A stretch of 64,000 nt of DNA from Nitrospirillum iridis (lineage in GTDB: Bacteria; Pseudomonadota; Alphaproteobacteria; Azospirillales; Azospirillaceae): the NCBI RefSeq assembly GCF_014205765.1, contig NZ_JACIIZ010000002.1, forward strand, positions 1-64,000, read 5' to 3'. A model generated the notes under the pieces. The model made no database searches. It saw only the letters and a list, made by a program, of their open reading frames with translations, and was not told where the DNA came from. Positions 26,986 through 38,138 of this stretch are shown one piece after another (the stretch's first letter is position 1; each line of letters begins with the position of its first letter). Both the position numbers and the translations under genes were made by a program.

Positions 26986-27735
26986 ATGCGGGTGTGGCTT
27001 CGCCCCACTATCCTGGCTGTCGCGCTTCTGGTCTGCACGGCCTGTGCGGGACCGGCCGGAACGGGCGTTGGGCCAATCGCGGGGCCCCTGCCCACCGCCG
27101 ACCTTTCCCCCGATCCGGTGTTGAGCAAGGCCATGACGGAGGCGTTGCTGGCGGTGCGGGCGGGCGACGCGCGCCGGGCGGTTGACGGTTATTTCGATCC
27201 GATCGTCGCCGCGTATGAGGTCCGCTATGCGGCCATCAAGGAACCGCTCTATTGCGCCCGGACCATGGCGGAGGCGACCCGCTACATGCAGGACGCCTTG
27301 GTCCACAAGCGATCAGCCCGGGTGGTGGAAGCGGGCTTGGTCGTCGCCTACGTCTACCGGGCCCGCGAGTTGATGATCCTGGGCGATCCGGCCAAGGCCG
27401 AGGCCGGCCTGCTGCGCGCCCGCATCCTCGCGCCGGCCAATACGGCGGTGCTGATCCAGTTGGGGGCCCTGTACACGGCGCTGAAGAAGCTGCCGAAGGC
27501 GCTGGAGGCCTATCAGGCGGCAGTGGCGTCGTTTGACCTGTCACCGCCGAGGGAGAGGGCGTTGGAAGCTGCCGATGCTTTCAATGGCCTGGGCGGCGCC
27601 TATCTCGCGCTGGGGCGGTTGGACGAGGCGGAAGCCACGTATCGGCGCTGTTTGGAGGTTCTTCCCGGCAACGGGCTGGCGCAGCTGGAGCTGAACGAAG
27701 TCCGCCGGCGGCAGGCCGACGCCCAAGCGCGGTAG
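26986..27735 (+). CDS. TPR protein, probable lipoprotein, paralogue of its neighbour
   Basis: A 249-residue protein. The N-terminus (LAVALLVCTACAG) looks like an export signal and may be a lipoprotein signal with Cys near residue 21, though the lipobox is imperfect. The body mirrors the preceding protein: YEVRYAAIKEPLYCARTMAE aligns with YEARYQDSKEKLYCANGMAE, and both end with a GRLDEAE/GKLDEAE-type repeat before a final conserved helix. This indicates tandem duplication. No enzymatic motif is visible, and function is unknown. Confidence 0.8.
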   Translation: MRVWLRPTILAVALLVCTACAGPAGTGVGPIAGPLPTADLSPDPVLSKAMTEALLAVRAGDARRAVDGYFDPIVAAYEVRYAAIKEPLYCARTMAEATRYMQDALVHKRSARVVEAGLVVAYVYRARELMILGDPAKAEAGLLRARILAPANTAVLIQLGALYTALKKLPKALEAYQAAVASFDLSPPRERALEAADAFNGLGGAYLALGRLDEAEATYRRCLEVLPGNGLAQLELNEVRRRQADAQAR

Positions 27736-27848
27736 GCGTGCGTGGACTTCACGCCGGCCAATAAGCCTCTCAAGGATTACTCGGGTTTTTCGGGGCGTGG
27801 GCGCTGGCAGAGTAGCGGCAACCCTTCAAACCCTGGGAGCCCCAGAGC

Positions 27849-28580
27849 ATGAGCCAGCCGTCCGTCCCCTCCGCCGCCGCCTCTGTCGCCCCCTCTGCCG
27901 CCACGGCCGAGCCCAGCCTGGGCCAGCTGTACGCCGACCTGCACGCCCACCGGGTGGCGACCATGGATCCGGCGCAGTTGCAGCTCAACATCGACCAGCG
28001 GCGCGAGCTGGTGGAGACGGCGGACCGTGCCGCCTTCGTCCAGGTGGGTGATCGGCTGACCGATGTGGTGCTGGCGGATGTGGAGGGCGGGGCGCTGGAC
28101 CTGGATGCCCTGCTGGCCCGGGGGCCGGTGGCGCTGGTGTTCTTCCGCTTCGCCGGCTGTCCCGCCTGTAACATCGCGCTGCCCTATTACCAGCGCCACC
28201 TCTGGCCGGGCTTGCGCGATCTGGGCGTTCAACTGGTGGCCGTCAGCCCGCAGCCGGCCGACAGGCTGGTGGAGATCAAGCGCCGCCACGATCTGGGCTT
28301 CGCCGTGGCCAGCGACAAGGACAATGCCCTGGGCCACCGCCTGGGCATCGTCTTCACCGCCAACGCCGCCACTCAGGCCGCCAGCCTAGCCAAGGGCTCC
28401 CACCTGGGGGAGGTGACGGGCACCGGCACCTGGGACCTGCCCATGCCGACGGTCATCCTGCTGGACCGCGCCGGCGTCGTGCGTTTCGTCGACGTCACGC
28501 CCGACTGGCTGGCGCGGACCGAGCCGGGCGTCATTCTGGACGCGGCGCGGCGGGTGGCGGCGGTGGCCGCCGCCGCGTGA
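27849..28580 (+). CDS. Peroxiredoxin-like (AhpC/TSA family) protein
   Basis: A 243-residue thioredoxin-fold protein. The redox motif C-P-A-C occurs in FFRFAGCPACNIALPYY (about 100-110), the position of the peroxidatic Cys in AhpC/TSA and redoxin proteins. Downstream segments GVQLVAVSPQP and FAVASDKDNALGHRLGI, and the cis-Pro region PMPTVILLD, are typical of the family. The substrate is probably a peroxide or an unknown disulfide. The first 80 residues form a helical extension. GGGAG precedes the ATG. It converges on the LysE gene with a 6-bp gap. Confidence 0.88.
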   Translation: MSQPSVPSAAASVAPSAATAEPSLGQLYADLHAHRVATMDPAQLQLNIDQRRELVETADRAAFVQVGDRLTDVVLADVEGGALDLDALLARGPVALVFFRFAGCPACNIALPYYQRHLWPGLRDLGVQLVAVSPQPADRLVEIKRRHDLGFAVASDKDNALGHRLGIVFTANAATQAASLAKGSHLGEVTGTGTWDLPMPTVILLDRAGVVRFVDVTPDWLARTEPGVILDAARRVAAVAAAA

Positions 28581-28586
28581 GGCGCC

Positions 28587-29198
28587 CTACCGCTGGGTAT
28601 AGGCCAGCTTCAGGCCCAGCCCGATGAAGGCGGCGGCGAAGCCCCGGCGCATCCAGGTCAACACGCCGGGGCGGGACAGGACATGATGGCGGACGCTGGC
28701 GGCGAAGACGCCGTAGACCAGGAAAACCGCCAGGGTCACCGCCATGAAGACCAGCGACAGCACCGTCATGTGCCAGGCGGCGTGTTCGTCGTCTCGGCTG
28801 ACGAACTGGGGCAGGAAGGCGAAGAAGAAGATGGAGAGCTTGGGGTTCAGCAGGTTCACCAGCACCGCGTGCCGGATCGTCGCTCCGTTGGAACGGGGCG
28901 CGTCCCGCGTGTCGAGCGCCAGCGGGCCGTCGTCCTGCAGCGTCTTCCACGCCATGTAGAGCAGGTAGGCGACGCCCGCGTACTTGACCGCCTCGAAGCC
29001 CAGGGCGCTGGTGTGCAGCAGCGCCGCCAGGCCGGTGATCGCCGCCAGCATGTGGGGCACGATGCCCAGGGTGCAGCCGCAGGCGGCGACGACGGCGCCC
29101 CGGGTTCCGCGTGACAGGCCGGCCGTCAGGGTGAGGACGGCCCCCGTGCCGGGGGAGGCGGCGACAATGACGGAGGTGATCAGGAATTCGGGGGTCAT
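28587..29198 (-). CDS. LysE/RhtB-family amino-acid exporter
   Basis: A 203-residue inner-membrane protein with about six hydrophobic helices. The family opening reads VIVAASPGTGAVLTLTAGLSRGTRGA, and the central section ending NLLNPKLSIFFFAFLPQF is the conserved LysE/RhtB segment. Members export amino acids or related solutes; the substrate is unknown. ATG 29198 is preceded by GGAG in the transcript and gives the usual length of about 205; an in-frame ATG at 29240 is less likely. An AraC-family regulator gene lies about 100 bp upstream on the same strand, a common pairing for such exporters. Confidence 0.9.
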   Translation of the reverse strand: MTPEFLITSVIVAASPGTGAVLTLTAGLSRGTRGAVVAACGCTLGIVPHMLAAITGLAALLHTSALGFEAVKYAGVAYLLYMAWKTLQDDGPLALDTRDAPRSNGATIRHAVLVNLLNPKLSIFFFAFLPQFVSRDDEHAAWHMTVLSLVFMAVTLAVFLVYGVFAASVRHHVLSRPGVLTWMRRGFAAAFIGLGLKLAYTQR

Positions 29199-29299
29199 GG
29201 CATGCTCCGGGTGGGACGAAGGGTCCCCTTTCCGTGCCATCGCCGCCGGGCGGACGTCTTGAATGAAATTGCAGGACGGACCGCTCCCGGCGGGGGGGA

Positions 29300-30094
29300 T
29301 CAGCGCACCGCCTGGGCGTAGGCGCCGGGGCCCATGCCGAATGTGCGCACGAACAGCCGGGTCATGTGGCTCTGGTCGGAGAAGCCGCTGGCGACCGCCG
29401 CCTCCGCCAGCGGCACCCCATCGGCGACCAGGCGGCGCGCCAGGTTGACGCGACGCTGCAGGAGATAGGCGTGCGGGGTCAGACCCGTGGCGCGGGCGAA
29501 GCCGCGCAGGAATTGGTAGCGGCCGAGGCCGGCGTCCCGCGCCAGAACCTCCAGGGTCAGCACGGCGGCGGGGTCGTCGTCCATCCGTTGCCGCGCCACG
29601 GCGATGCCAGCGGCAAGGGGGGCCGCGCTCCGGGGGCGGATCGCCAGGAGGCCGGCCAGCAGGGGCAACAGCAATGCGTCGAGGGGCTGGCCGCTGGTCG
29701 CCGCCGTAAACAGGGCCTGGAAGCCCGAGGCCAGGCGGGCGTCCCGCAGGGCGGGATGGGTGAATTCGACGCTGGCCCCGCCGCGGCGGCCGTCGCTGAT
29801 ATCGGCCGCCGCCCGGTCGATGACGGCCGGGGCGAGATACAGCATGCGCCAGGCGCGGCCACCGTCGCCGACGGGCGCGCCGTCATGGACCTCGCCGGGA
29901 TTGACGGTGATGACGTCGCCGGCCACCGCCTCCACCGGCCCGCGACCGCTGGCCGAGCGTTGCGCGCCCCGGGCGATCAGGCCGATGCCGAACTGCTCAT
30001 GGATATGGCGGTCGAAGGTCCGTGCCGTTTCCGCCTCCACGGCCTCCACCCCCTTGACCTGGCAGCGCAGGGCGGTGAAGCGATTGGCGGTCAT
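29300..30094 (-). CDS. AraC-family transcriptional regulator
   Basis: A 264-residue regulator with an N-terminal cupin-like sensing domain (IGLIARGAQRSASGRG ... VNPGEVHDG) and a C-terminal double helix-turn-helix (LEVLARDAGLGRYQFLRGFA and AAVASGFSDQSHMTRLF). The layout matches AraC proteins paired with LysE exporters. It probably controls the exporter gene just downstream in response to an amino acid or toxic analogue, but that is inference from position. ATG 30094 has GAGG just upstream; an ORF extension to 30154 is possible. Confidence 0.88.
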   Translation of the reverse strand: MTANRFTALRCQVKGVEAVEAETARTFDRHIHEQFGIGLIARGAQRSASGRGPVEAVAGDVITVNPGEVHDGAPVGDGGRAWRMLYLAPAVIDRAAADISDGRRGGASVEFTHPALRDARLASGFQALFTAATSGQPLDALLLPLLAGLLAIRPRSAAPLAAGIAVARQRMDDDPAAVLTLEVLARDAGLGRYQFLRGFARATGLTPHAYLLQRRVNLARRLVADGVPLAEAAVASGFSDQSHMTRLFVRTFGMGPGAYAQAVR

Positions 30095-30170
30095 GTCCTC
30101 ATCCCCCTGGGCGGTGGAGAGGTCAGATTGGCCCAGCTTGGGCGGCTTCCGCAATCCCGCGCCCCGCCGC

Positions 30171-30782
30171 TCACCCAGCGTTGCGGGCGCGCGGCAAGGG
30201 GACGGACGGTAACGCCGGATCGTTCATCAGCCACCGTGCCAGGCCCGCCGCCAGGGGCGACAGGGCCAGGGCCAATAGCAGGTAAAGGCCGCCCATGCTG
30301 AGGGCGAACCCGATCAAGGGGGTGGTGAGCCGGGTGGCCCATGTCACCAACAAGCCCAGGGGGCCGGTGCCACCCTCCGCCAGGATCCAGTTGTTGCCGG
30401 CGGCCAGCAGGCGCAGGCTGATGAAGGCCAGGGCGTAGCTGAGGGCGTGCAGGGGCGAGCGGTCGATATGGCGACGCGACCATGGGTTCAGGTAGGGGCG
30501 GCGGAAGGACGCCAGGGGGCGATCCAGCCAGAGGGGGGCGATGCGGGTGACGTTGCGCACGCCGAAGACGAACAGTGCCAGTTGCGCCAGGCCGCCCATC
30601 AGGGTGATGGCCCCCGCCCGGCCCAAGGAATAGCCGACATCCGCCAGGGTGAAGACGTTGCCCTCATGGACGCCGGCGCCCGCCCGCAGCGCCAGCATGG
30701 TGGTCCACAGGTCCCAGCCGCTGGCCAACAGATAGGCCACGGCATAGAGCAGGGCGGGTGGCAGGATGGCGGGCCTGGTCAT
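30171..30782 (-). CDS. Uncharacterised multi-pass membrane protein
   Basis: A 203-residue protein with about five hydrophobic segments (ALLYAVAYLLASGW, GAITLMGGLAQLALFVFGV, LHALSYALAFISLRLLAA, LVTWATRLTTPLIGFAL, GGLYLLLALALSPLAAGL). I do not recognise a family. Its ATG overlaps the stop of the MerR regulator gene by 4 bp, so the two are translated together and the regulator likely senses something linked to this membrane protein. Confidence 0.78.
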   Translation of the reverse strand: MTRPAILPPALLYAVAYLLASGWDLWTTMLALRAGAGVHEGNVFTLADVGYSLGRAGAITLMGGLAQLALFVFGVRNVTRIAPLWLDRPLASFRRPYLNPWSRRHIDRSPLHALSYALAFISLRLLAAGNNWILAEGGTGPLGLLVTWATRLTTPLIGFALSMGGLYLLLALALSPLAAGLARWLMNDPALPSVPLPRARNAG

Positions 30783-31591
30783 GCGTGGTCTCCGGGAGGC
30801 GTCAGTGCTTTGATCAAGAGGGAAAAGCCGGGGGACAGGATCGGGCCATCATGAAGGTCGACGGCCAGCTGGCGCAGACCCGCGCCGAAAGGGACGGGTT
30901 CCCCCTCTCCGGCGGCGGGAAGCAGGGGCGACACCAGAACCTGCCAACGGTGGGCCAGGGACTGGGCGGCGGGAGATCCGGCGGCGTGACCATCGCGGGC
31001 CAGGCGGTCGGCCTCGCTCAGCAGGTGCGCGACGTCGGCGCGGATATCATCGATGTCCCGGCCCCTGCCGCGCAGGCGATCGGCGACCGCGTTGCGCATC
31101 GCCGCCAGTTCCTGGTCCAGGCCCCGCTCCCGCGCCCGCTCTATCAAGTGATGGCGCACCTCCTCCGGCGTCAGCGGCGCCTGGGGTGCGGCGGCCTGGC
31201 GGGCCAGACCGATCAGTTCGTCCAGGGACAGGCTCTCCCCCGCCGCCAGGCGCCGGCGGGCATGCGTCACCGCTTCCAGCCGTTGGCCGAGGGCGGCGAT
31301 CTGCTTTTCCAGATGGTGACTTTGCAGGCTCAGCGTCTGGGCCAGCCCGGCGCCATCACCGGCCAGCACGTCGCCGATCTGGCGCAGCGACAGGCCCAGG
31401 CCTTTCAGCGCCAGGATCTGGTGTAGCCGTGCCACGTCCTCATTGCTGTAGCGGCGCCAGCCGCCCGCCCGCCGCTCGGGCGTCAGCAAGCCGGCCCGCT
31501 CATAGACGCGCAGCGCCTTGGGCGTGATGCCCAGCTTGGTGGCGACATCGCCGGGCCCGAGGCCGGCGGCAGGGGGCTTTCTCTGATCCAT
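30779..31591 (-). CDS. MerR-family transcriptional regulator
   Basis: A 270-residue regulator. The N-terminal winged HTH reads VATKLGITPKALRVYERAGLLTPERR, then GGWRRYSNEDVARLHQIL, as in MerR proteins. A dimerising helix with LGQRLEAVTHARRRL follows, and a long C-terminal domain (about 125-270) could bind a ligand in the manner of TipA-like regulators, though no specific match is claimed. The start at 31591 places the HTH at the N-terminus; a longer open frame upstream is non-coding. It is followed by a 4-bp overlap with the membrane protein gene. Its promoter lies in the gap shared with rpsD. Confidence 0.88.
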   Translation of the reverse strand: MDQRKPPAAGLGPGDVATKLGITPKALRVYERAGLLTPERRAGGWRRYSNEDVARLHQILALKGLGLSLRQIGDVLAGDGAGLAQTLSLQSHHLEKQIAALGQRLEAVTHARRRLAAGESLSLDELIGLARQAAAPQAPLTPEEVRHHLIERARERGLDQELAAMRNAVADRLRGRGRDIDDIRADVAHLLSEADRLARDGHAAGSPAAQSLAHRWQVLVSPLLPAAGEGEPVPFGAGLRQLAVDLHDGPILSPGFSLLIKALTPPGDHA

Positions 31592-31719
31592 GAGGTCAGC
31601 GTAAAACCGGACCCAAGGTCCGGTGCAAGCCCTCTTGCCCTGCTGCGCGTGGTTTGCCGAACCGTCGCCGGCCGCATGGGCCACCTGCGGCCGGCGACGG
31701 CGGACGGTGGGACTTTCCG

Positions 31720-31747
31720 TTGACTTCGCTTCCGCGCCGCTTATAGT
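31720..31747 (+). promoter_or_regulatory. Sigma-70-type promoter of rpsD
   Basis: TTGACT (31720-31725), a 16-bp spacer and TATAGT (31742-31747) form a strong housekeeping-type promoter about 145 bp upstream of rpsD. A small G/C hairpin (around 31779-31796) lies in the 5' leader, which could relate to S4 autoregulation; that part is speculative. The rest of the 301-bp gap 31592-31892 shows no gene. Confidence 0.7.
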
Positions 31748-31892
31748 GCCGGCCTTCACTTCCCGGGAAGGTGGGTCTGGGGGGATCTCTCCCCCTATCC
31801 CCGTCCATGGGTCCCGTGCCAGGAAACTGGGCCGGGGCGTCATGGAACTACCGGGACAACAAGCCGCGACAGCGGCATTTGGAGCTTGAGAG

Positions 31893-32507
31893 ATGAGCAG
31901 GCGTATCCAGTCCAAGTACAAGATTGACCGCCGTCTTGGCGTCAACCTGTGGGGCCGTGCCAAGAGCCCGGTCAACCGCCGCGAATACGGCCCCGGCCAG
32001 CATGGCCAGCGCCGCAAGAAGCCGTCCGACTTCGGCCTGCAGCTGATGGCCAAGCAGAAGCTGAAGGGCTACTACGCCAACATCGGCGAGCGTCAGTTCC
32101 GCCGCATCTATCAGGAAGCCGTCCGTCGTCGTGGCGACACCGGCGAGAACCTGATCCAGCTGCTGGAGCGTCGCCTGGACGCCGTGGTCTACCGCATGAA
32201 GTTCGCGCCGACCCCGTTCTCGGCCCGCCAGATCATCAACCACGGCCACATCCTGGTCAACGGCAAGCGCCTGAACATCGCCTCCTACCGCGTGAAGGAT
32301 GGCGACGTCATCGAGGTTCGCCAGAAGGCCAAGCAGTTCGCCCTTATCCTGGAGGCCGTGGCCTCGGGTGAGCGCGACACGCCGGAGTACGTGCAGGTCG
32401 ACACCGGCGCGCTGAAGGGCACCTTCGTCCGTGCCCCGAACCTGGCCGACGTGCCGTACCCGGTGACCATGGAACCGAACCTGGTGGTCGAGTACTACTC
32501 GCGCTAA
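31893..32507 (+). CDS. rpsD: 30S ribosomal protein S4
   Basis: A 204-residue primary 16S-rRNA-binding protein of the small subunit. The beginning ([21 protein letters not shown]), the [16 protein letters not shown] block and the C-terminal S4 RNA-binding domain ([15 protein letters not shown]...[14 protein letters not shown]) are diagnostic. Length is standard for alphaproteobacteria. Codon use is strongly biased to a few codons, as expected for a highly expressed gene. GGAG sits 8 bp before the ATG. It is monocistronic, with its own promoter upstream and an intrinsic terminator 36 bp downstream. Confidence 0.98.
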   Translation: MSRRIQSKYKIDRRLGVNLWGRAKSPVNRREYGPGQHGQRRKKPSDFGLQLMAKQKLKGYYANIGERQFRRIYQEAVRRRGDTGENLIQLLERRLDAVVYRMKFAPTPFSARQIINHGHILVNGKRLNIASYRVKDGDVIEVRQKAKQFALILEAVASGERDTPEYVQVDTGALKGTFVRAPNLADVPYPVTMEPNLVVEYYSR

Positions 32508-32543
32508 TCACGGGTCGGGTTCCTCCGGGAGCCGAAAGGATCA

Positions 32544-32572
32544 GGCCGCGCCCCTCGGGACGCGGCCTTTTC
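32544..32572 (+). terminator. Intrinsic terminator of rpsD
   Basis: A 7-bp GC stem (GGCCGCG / CGCGGCC) with a 10-nt loop is followed by TTTTCC, placed 36 bp after the rpsD stop. This is a standard Rho-independent terminator. Confidence 0.9.
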
Positions 32573-32650
32573 CTTATGCGCATCCGCCATCCTGTTTCGC
32601 CCTGGGGCGCCCGACGGCTCCTCCCCGGCGGCCGGGTTGGCGTCATACCG

Positions 32651-32677
32651 GCGGCACGAGAGTCTGACTCGTGCCGC
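32651..32677. repeat. 10-bp perfect inverted repeat beside the dispersed repeat
   Basis: GCGGCACGAG and its reverse complement CTCGTGCCGC flank a 7-nt loop. It directly abuts the dispersed repeat copy at 32680. There is no T-run, so it is probably not a terminator. Confidence 0.6.
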
Positions 32678-32679
32678 TG

Positions 32680-32780
32680 TAGCCCGCGACTGCGGGCGCC
32701 GGAGATTTCCGGGGAGCCGAAGGCGGACTGGGAATCGAGGATCAGCCAAGCCGCCGGATGGCGGCGCCCGGCGTTTGAGG
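32680..32780. repeat. Dispersed structured repeat element, single copy
   Basis: About 100 bp beginning TAGCCCGCGACTGCGGGCGC and ending near GGCGTTTGAGG. It is closely similar to the three tandem units at 52544-52850. The unit contains short self-complementary parts (GCCCGC..GCGGGC and CCGGAG/A..TTTCCGG) that would fold into small hairpins. It lies in the gap between rpsD and the cytochrome b561 gene. Confidence 0.85.
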
Positions 32781-32816
32781 GGGCGTTTGAGCGGTCACGA
32801 TCAAATGCCGCTAGTG

Positions 32817-33374
32817 TCAGCGGCCCTGGCCGACGCGCGGCAGCATCCGCTGCATCACCCCGTCGTGCCACAACACCAGATGGGCCAGCGCCCCCAGCAC
32901 ATGGGCGCCCACCACCAGCAGCAGCACCGTCACCAGGCCCTCATGCAGTTCGCCCACCGCATGGCCGGTGGGGGAGCCGGTTTCGAACAGGGCGGGCAGG
33001 GGGATGGCGCCGAACAGGGTGACGGTCCAGCCACGCTGCGAGGCGTAGGCCCAGCCGGTGAACACCAGCACCAGGACCAGCAGATACAGCAGCCCATGCA
33101 CCGCCGCCGCCGCCTTGCGCTGCCAGGCGGGCAAGGTCGTGTCCGGGGCCGGCTGCGGCGTCAGCACGCGCCAGGCGGCCCGGGCCAGGATCAGCAGGCC
33201 GATGACCACGCCGAAGGACATGTGCAGGTTCATCAGGCTTTCCGGCTGCATGCCGCGCCGGATGTCCGGCATGGTCCAGCCCAGGGCGTACTGCACGATC
33301 AGCAGCAGGACGGTGGCCCAGTGGAACCCTTTCATGACTGGGCTGTACGTCGTGGCGGGAAGGGAGTGGTTCAT
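32817..33374 (-). CDS. Cytochrome b561-family diheme membrane protein
   Basis: A 185-residue four-helix cytochrome b. Helix 1 contains VMKGFHWATVLLLIVQYALGW, and candidate haem-ligand His residues are in GFHW, NLHMSFGVVIG, AAVHGLLYLL and LHEGLVTVLLLVVGAHVLGAL. These proteins shuttle electrons at the inner membrane, often with quinones or superoxide. The start at 33374 gives normal length; longer frames add an Arg/Gly-rich stretch unlike protein. It starts 26 bp after the P-type ATPase stop on the same strand, so the two are probably one operon. Confidence 0.9.
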   Translation of the reverse strand: MNHSLPATTYSPVMKGFHWATVLLLIVQYALGWTMPDIRRGMQPESLMNLHMSFGVVIGLLILARAAWRVLTPQPAPDTTLPAWQRKAAAAVHGLLYLLVLVLVFTGWAYASQRGWTVTLFGAIPLPALFETGSPTGHAVGELHEGLVTVLLLVVGAHVLGALAHLVLWHDGVMQRMLPRVGQGR

Positions 33375-33400
33375 TTTGCCAGAGCCTATTGTGGGGGCGG

Positions 33401-35992
<2,592 letters not shown>

Positions 35993-36416
35993 GGGCCCCC
36001 CAAAGGGCAGGGTTTATGGGCGCACGTCTCAAGGTACGCCTGTTGGTGGGGGCCGCGTTGATACACATCAGGGGACGATCGCCCGGCGCCGGGGGGAGAT
36101 TGGCGGGCTGGGCCCAAGCGCACGACTTTTTGTCGCGCGGCGTTTGCGCCCGGGAGGCGGCGGTGGGGCGGCGGCGGCGGGGGATTGCGCGCCAAGGTTG
36201 TTAAATGGGTCCAGATTGCCGAGGTCTATAAACCATGGGTGTAATTATCGAAGAAATGCAAACAAACGCCCTAAAGATATGCCTCTTCTCTATGACCTCA
36301 ATAGACCGTTTAGGATAGCCCTATGCGTCACAGAATCTGAAAATTCTGCCTTAAGTATAAGAAGGATTTTTAGTCTCCCATCGTAACAGGAAGGTCACAA
36401 ATTAGCCCTGTGACTT
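35993..36416. other. Intergenic region upstream of ATPase and sulfotransferase genes
   Basis: A 424-bp gap between divergent genes. Its right half (about 36200-36410) is AT-rich relative to the surroundings and includes a short inverted repeat CAGAAT / ATTCTG (36331-36348). It should contain both promoters. No gene was recognised. Confidence 0.4.
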
Positions 36417-37496
36417 GTGGACGCATCGCGGCCTGGACTTTTCCGGGAACGGGGTCGTTTGCCCAATCACTACGATGGGGACAACGTCTTGTCGAAAGCT
36501 TACGCCAAGAATTGGGGCAGTGAAAATCGGGCGGGTGCCGTGGCGCCGGCCCGCCTCCGGCCGGTTGGCGCGGGCGGCGGCACCATCGATCGGTTGCGGC
36601 GCCGCTTTGCCGACCTGCCGCCGCCGGTCGTGATCTACAATAAGTCGCACTCCGGAAGCCGCCTGCTGGCCCAGATGCTGGCCGATCAGGGCGTGTTCAT
36701 CGGCGGCAAGCTGAATGAATCCAATGACGCCATGGCCATCCTGCCGCTGATCGAGCGGTTGGTGGAGGATTACTATCCGAATTACCAGACGTTATGGGAC
36801 CAGGAATGGCCCACCGACCTGGAGGCCTTGTTCGTCACCGCCCTGATGGAGCATCTCACCGGCTATGACGGGCGCTCGCCCTGGGGCTGGAAGCTGTGTG
36901 AGACCACCTACATCATTCCCATCATCGCCGCGGTCTTTCCCCAGGCGCGTTTCATCCACCTGTTGCGGGATGGCCAGGACGTGGCCTTCAGCGACCATGT
37001 TCCGCCGCAGGCCCGCTTCTGGCGTAAGGTTTACTTCAATAACGGCGATATCCAGGGTTGGCGCGGCCTGTCCCTCACCAACCGCGCCTATGTCCGCCGG
37101 CCGCACATTTACAACGCCTTGCATTGGATGAACGCGGTGGAGGTGGGGCGCAGCTACGGCGCCATGCTGCACGGCCGCTGCCTGGAGGTGCGGTATGAGG
37201 ATCTGTGCCAGGATTTCATTCCCGTCTCCCGCCGTATCCTGGGCTTCCTGAGCTTGGCCCCGGTGGAGGCGGCGCTGACGGCCCGGTCGGCCACCGTGCG
37301 GCGCGGCGCCATCGGCAAGCACCACCAGCGTCGCCGGCAGCGGCGTGAAGTGCTGCGCCTGATCGAGCCCACGCTGTTGTCCCTGGGGTATTTGGAGGCG
37401 CCCAGCCGACCGTCCCCGCTGTGGCAGGTGCGGGAGCGCTGGTACAGCATCCTGCGCCAGGCGGGCAAGATGTGGGGTCGGATGCGGCGCCCCTAG
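36417..37496 (+). CDS. Sulfotransferase-family protein
   Basis: A protein of up to 359 residues with the two PAPS-binding signatures: a 5'-phosphosulfate loop VVIYNKSHSGSRLLAQML (about 75-92) and a 3'-phosphate segment FIHLLRDGQDVAFSDH (about 179-194). It would transfer sulfate from PAPS to a sugar, lipid or protein acceptor, as in sulfotransferase_3-like families. The acceptor is unknown. The GTG start at 36417 is uncertain; the conserved part begins near residue 70, so a later start is possible. It stands alone with no glycan genes nearby. Confidence 0.82.
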   Translation: MDASRPGLFRERGRLPNHYDGDNVLSKAYAKNWGSENRAGAVAPARLRPVGAGGGTIDRLRRRFADLPPPVVIYNKSHSGSRLLAQMLADQGVFIGGKLNESNDAMAILPLIERLVEDYYPNYQTLWDQEWPTDLEALFVTALMEHLTGYDGRSPWGWKLCETTYIIPIIAAVFPQARFIHLLRDGQDVAFSDHVPPQARFWRKVYFNNGDIQGWRGLSLTNRAYVRRPHIYNALHWMNAVEVGRSYGAMLHGRCLEVRYEDLCQDFIPVSRRILGFLSLAPVEAALTARSATVRRGAIGKHHQRRRQRREVLRLIEPTLLSLGYLEAPSRPSPLWQVRERWYSILRQAGKMWGRMRRP

Positions 37497-37583
37497 AGAT
37501 CGGGCGAAGGCGGCACCGCCTTTGGGCGTGAAGCCGCTCGCGGAAAGACTCAGCTATAGCCGGGAAGGCGGAAGCCCTCGTCG

Positions 37584-37616
37584 GGCGGCTGACGCTCCCC
37601 GCCGGCGTCAGCCGCC
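37584..37616 (-). terminator. Strong hairpin at the 3' end of the 96-residue protein gene
   Basis: A 12-bp perfect inverted repeat (GGCGGCTGACGC / GCGTCAGCCGCC, 9-nt loop) overlaps the stop codon of the gene at 37608. There is no T-run, so it may act as an mRNA 3'-end stem rather than an intrinsic terminator. Confidence 0.5.
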
Positions 37617-37898
37617 GGTATTGCCCAGGCGCCGACGGTTGGCGCGGACCTTGCGGCGGTAATGCGCCAGGACCTTGGCCGTGGCCCCATCGGCCGTCAG
37701 GCCCAGCCCGCCGGTCATGGCCCGCATCTGGAGGTCCACGCCGGCGGCGATCTTCTCGCTGACCATGCGCTGTGCCTCCGTCCGCGCGTCGGCGCCCCCG
37801 GCGGCCAACTTCATGGTGCGCAGGGTGATGACCTGCATCGCCTCCATGCCCAGGAACCAACTGTTGAGGCCGTTGCGCATCCAGGCGTTCTTCGCCAT
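37608..37898 (-). CDS. Small alpha-helical hypothetical protein
   Basis: A 96-residue basic protein, mostly helical, with a central hydrophobic/amphipathic stretch (NSWFLGMEAMQVITLRTMKLAAGG) and a basic tail (AHYRRKVRANRRRLG). The amphipathic helices and repeated Met/Ala pattern recall phasin-like granule proteins, but this is impression only. GGAG at good spacing supports the ATG at 37898. It lies tail-to-tail with the sulfotransferase gene. Confidence 0.7.
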   Translation of the reverse strand: MAKNAWMRNGLNSWFLGMEAMQVITLRTMKLAAGGADARTEAQRMVSEKIAAGVDLQMRAMTGGLGLTADGATAKVLAHYRRKVRANRRRLGNTGG

Positions 37899-38138
37899 CG
37901 GTGTCTCCAGGAATAAGGCGGGCGGTCAGGGACGGGATGTCAGGGACCGGACGGCATTGGAACGATCCCGCCCTATCGTTTGTTCCGGTACCGTTTTTCG
38001 GCCCCCTGACTGCAGGTGTCGCCATGGCGGCGGAACAAAACCGTGCCCCCGCCGCTTTTATTGCCGTAGGTCCCAGTCAAGCGGGCCCCGTCTCAAGAAT
38101 TTGAGGCGGCATGTCTGAGAAGCGAGGAGGGTACGGCG

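Noticed and set aside
32651-32677. Hairpin considered as a second rpsD terminator
   Set aside because: It lacks a T-run and a proper intrinsic terminator already exists at 32544-32572.
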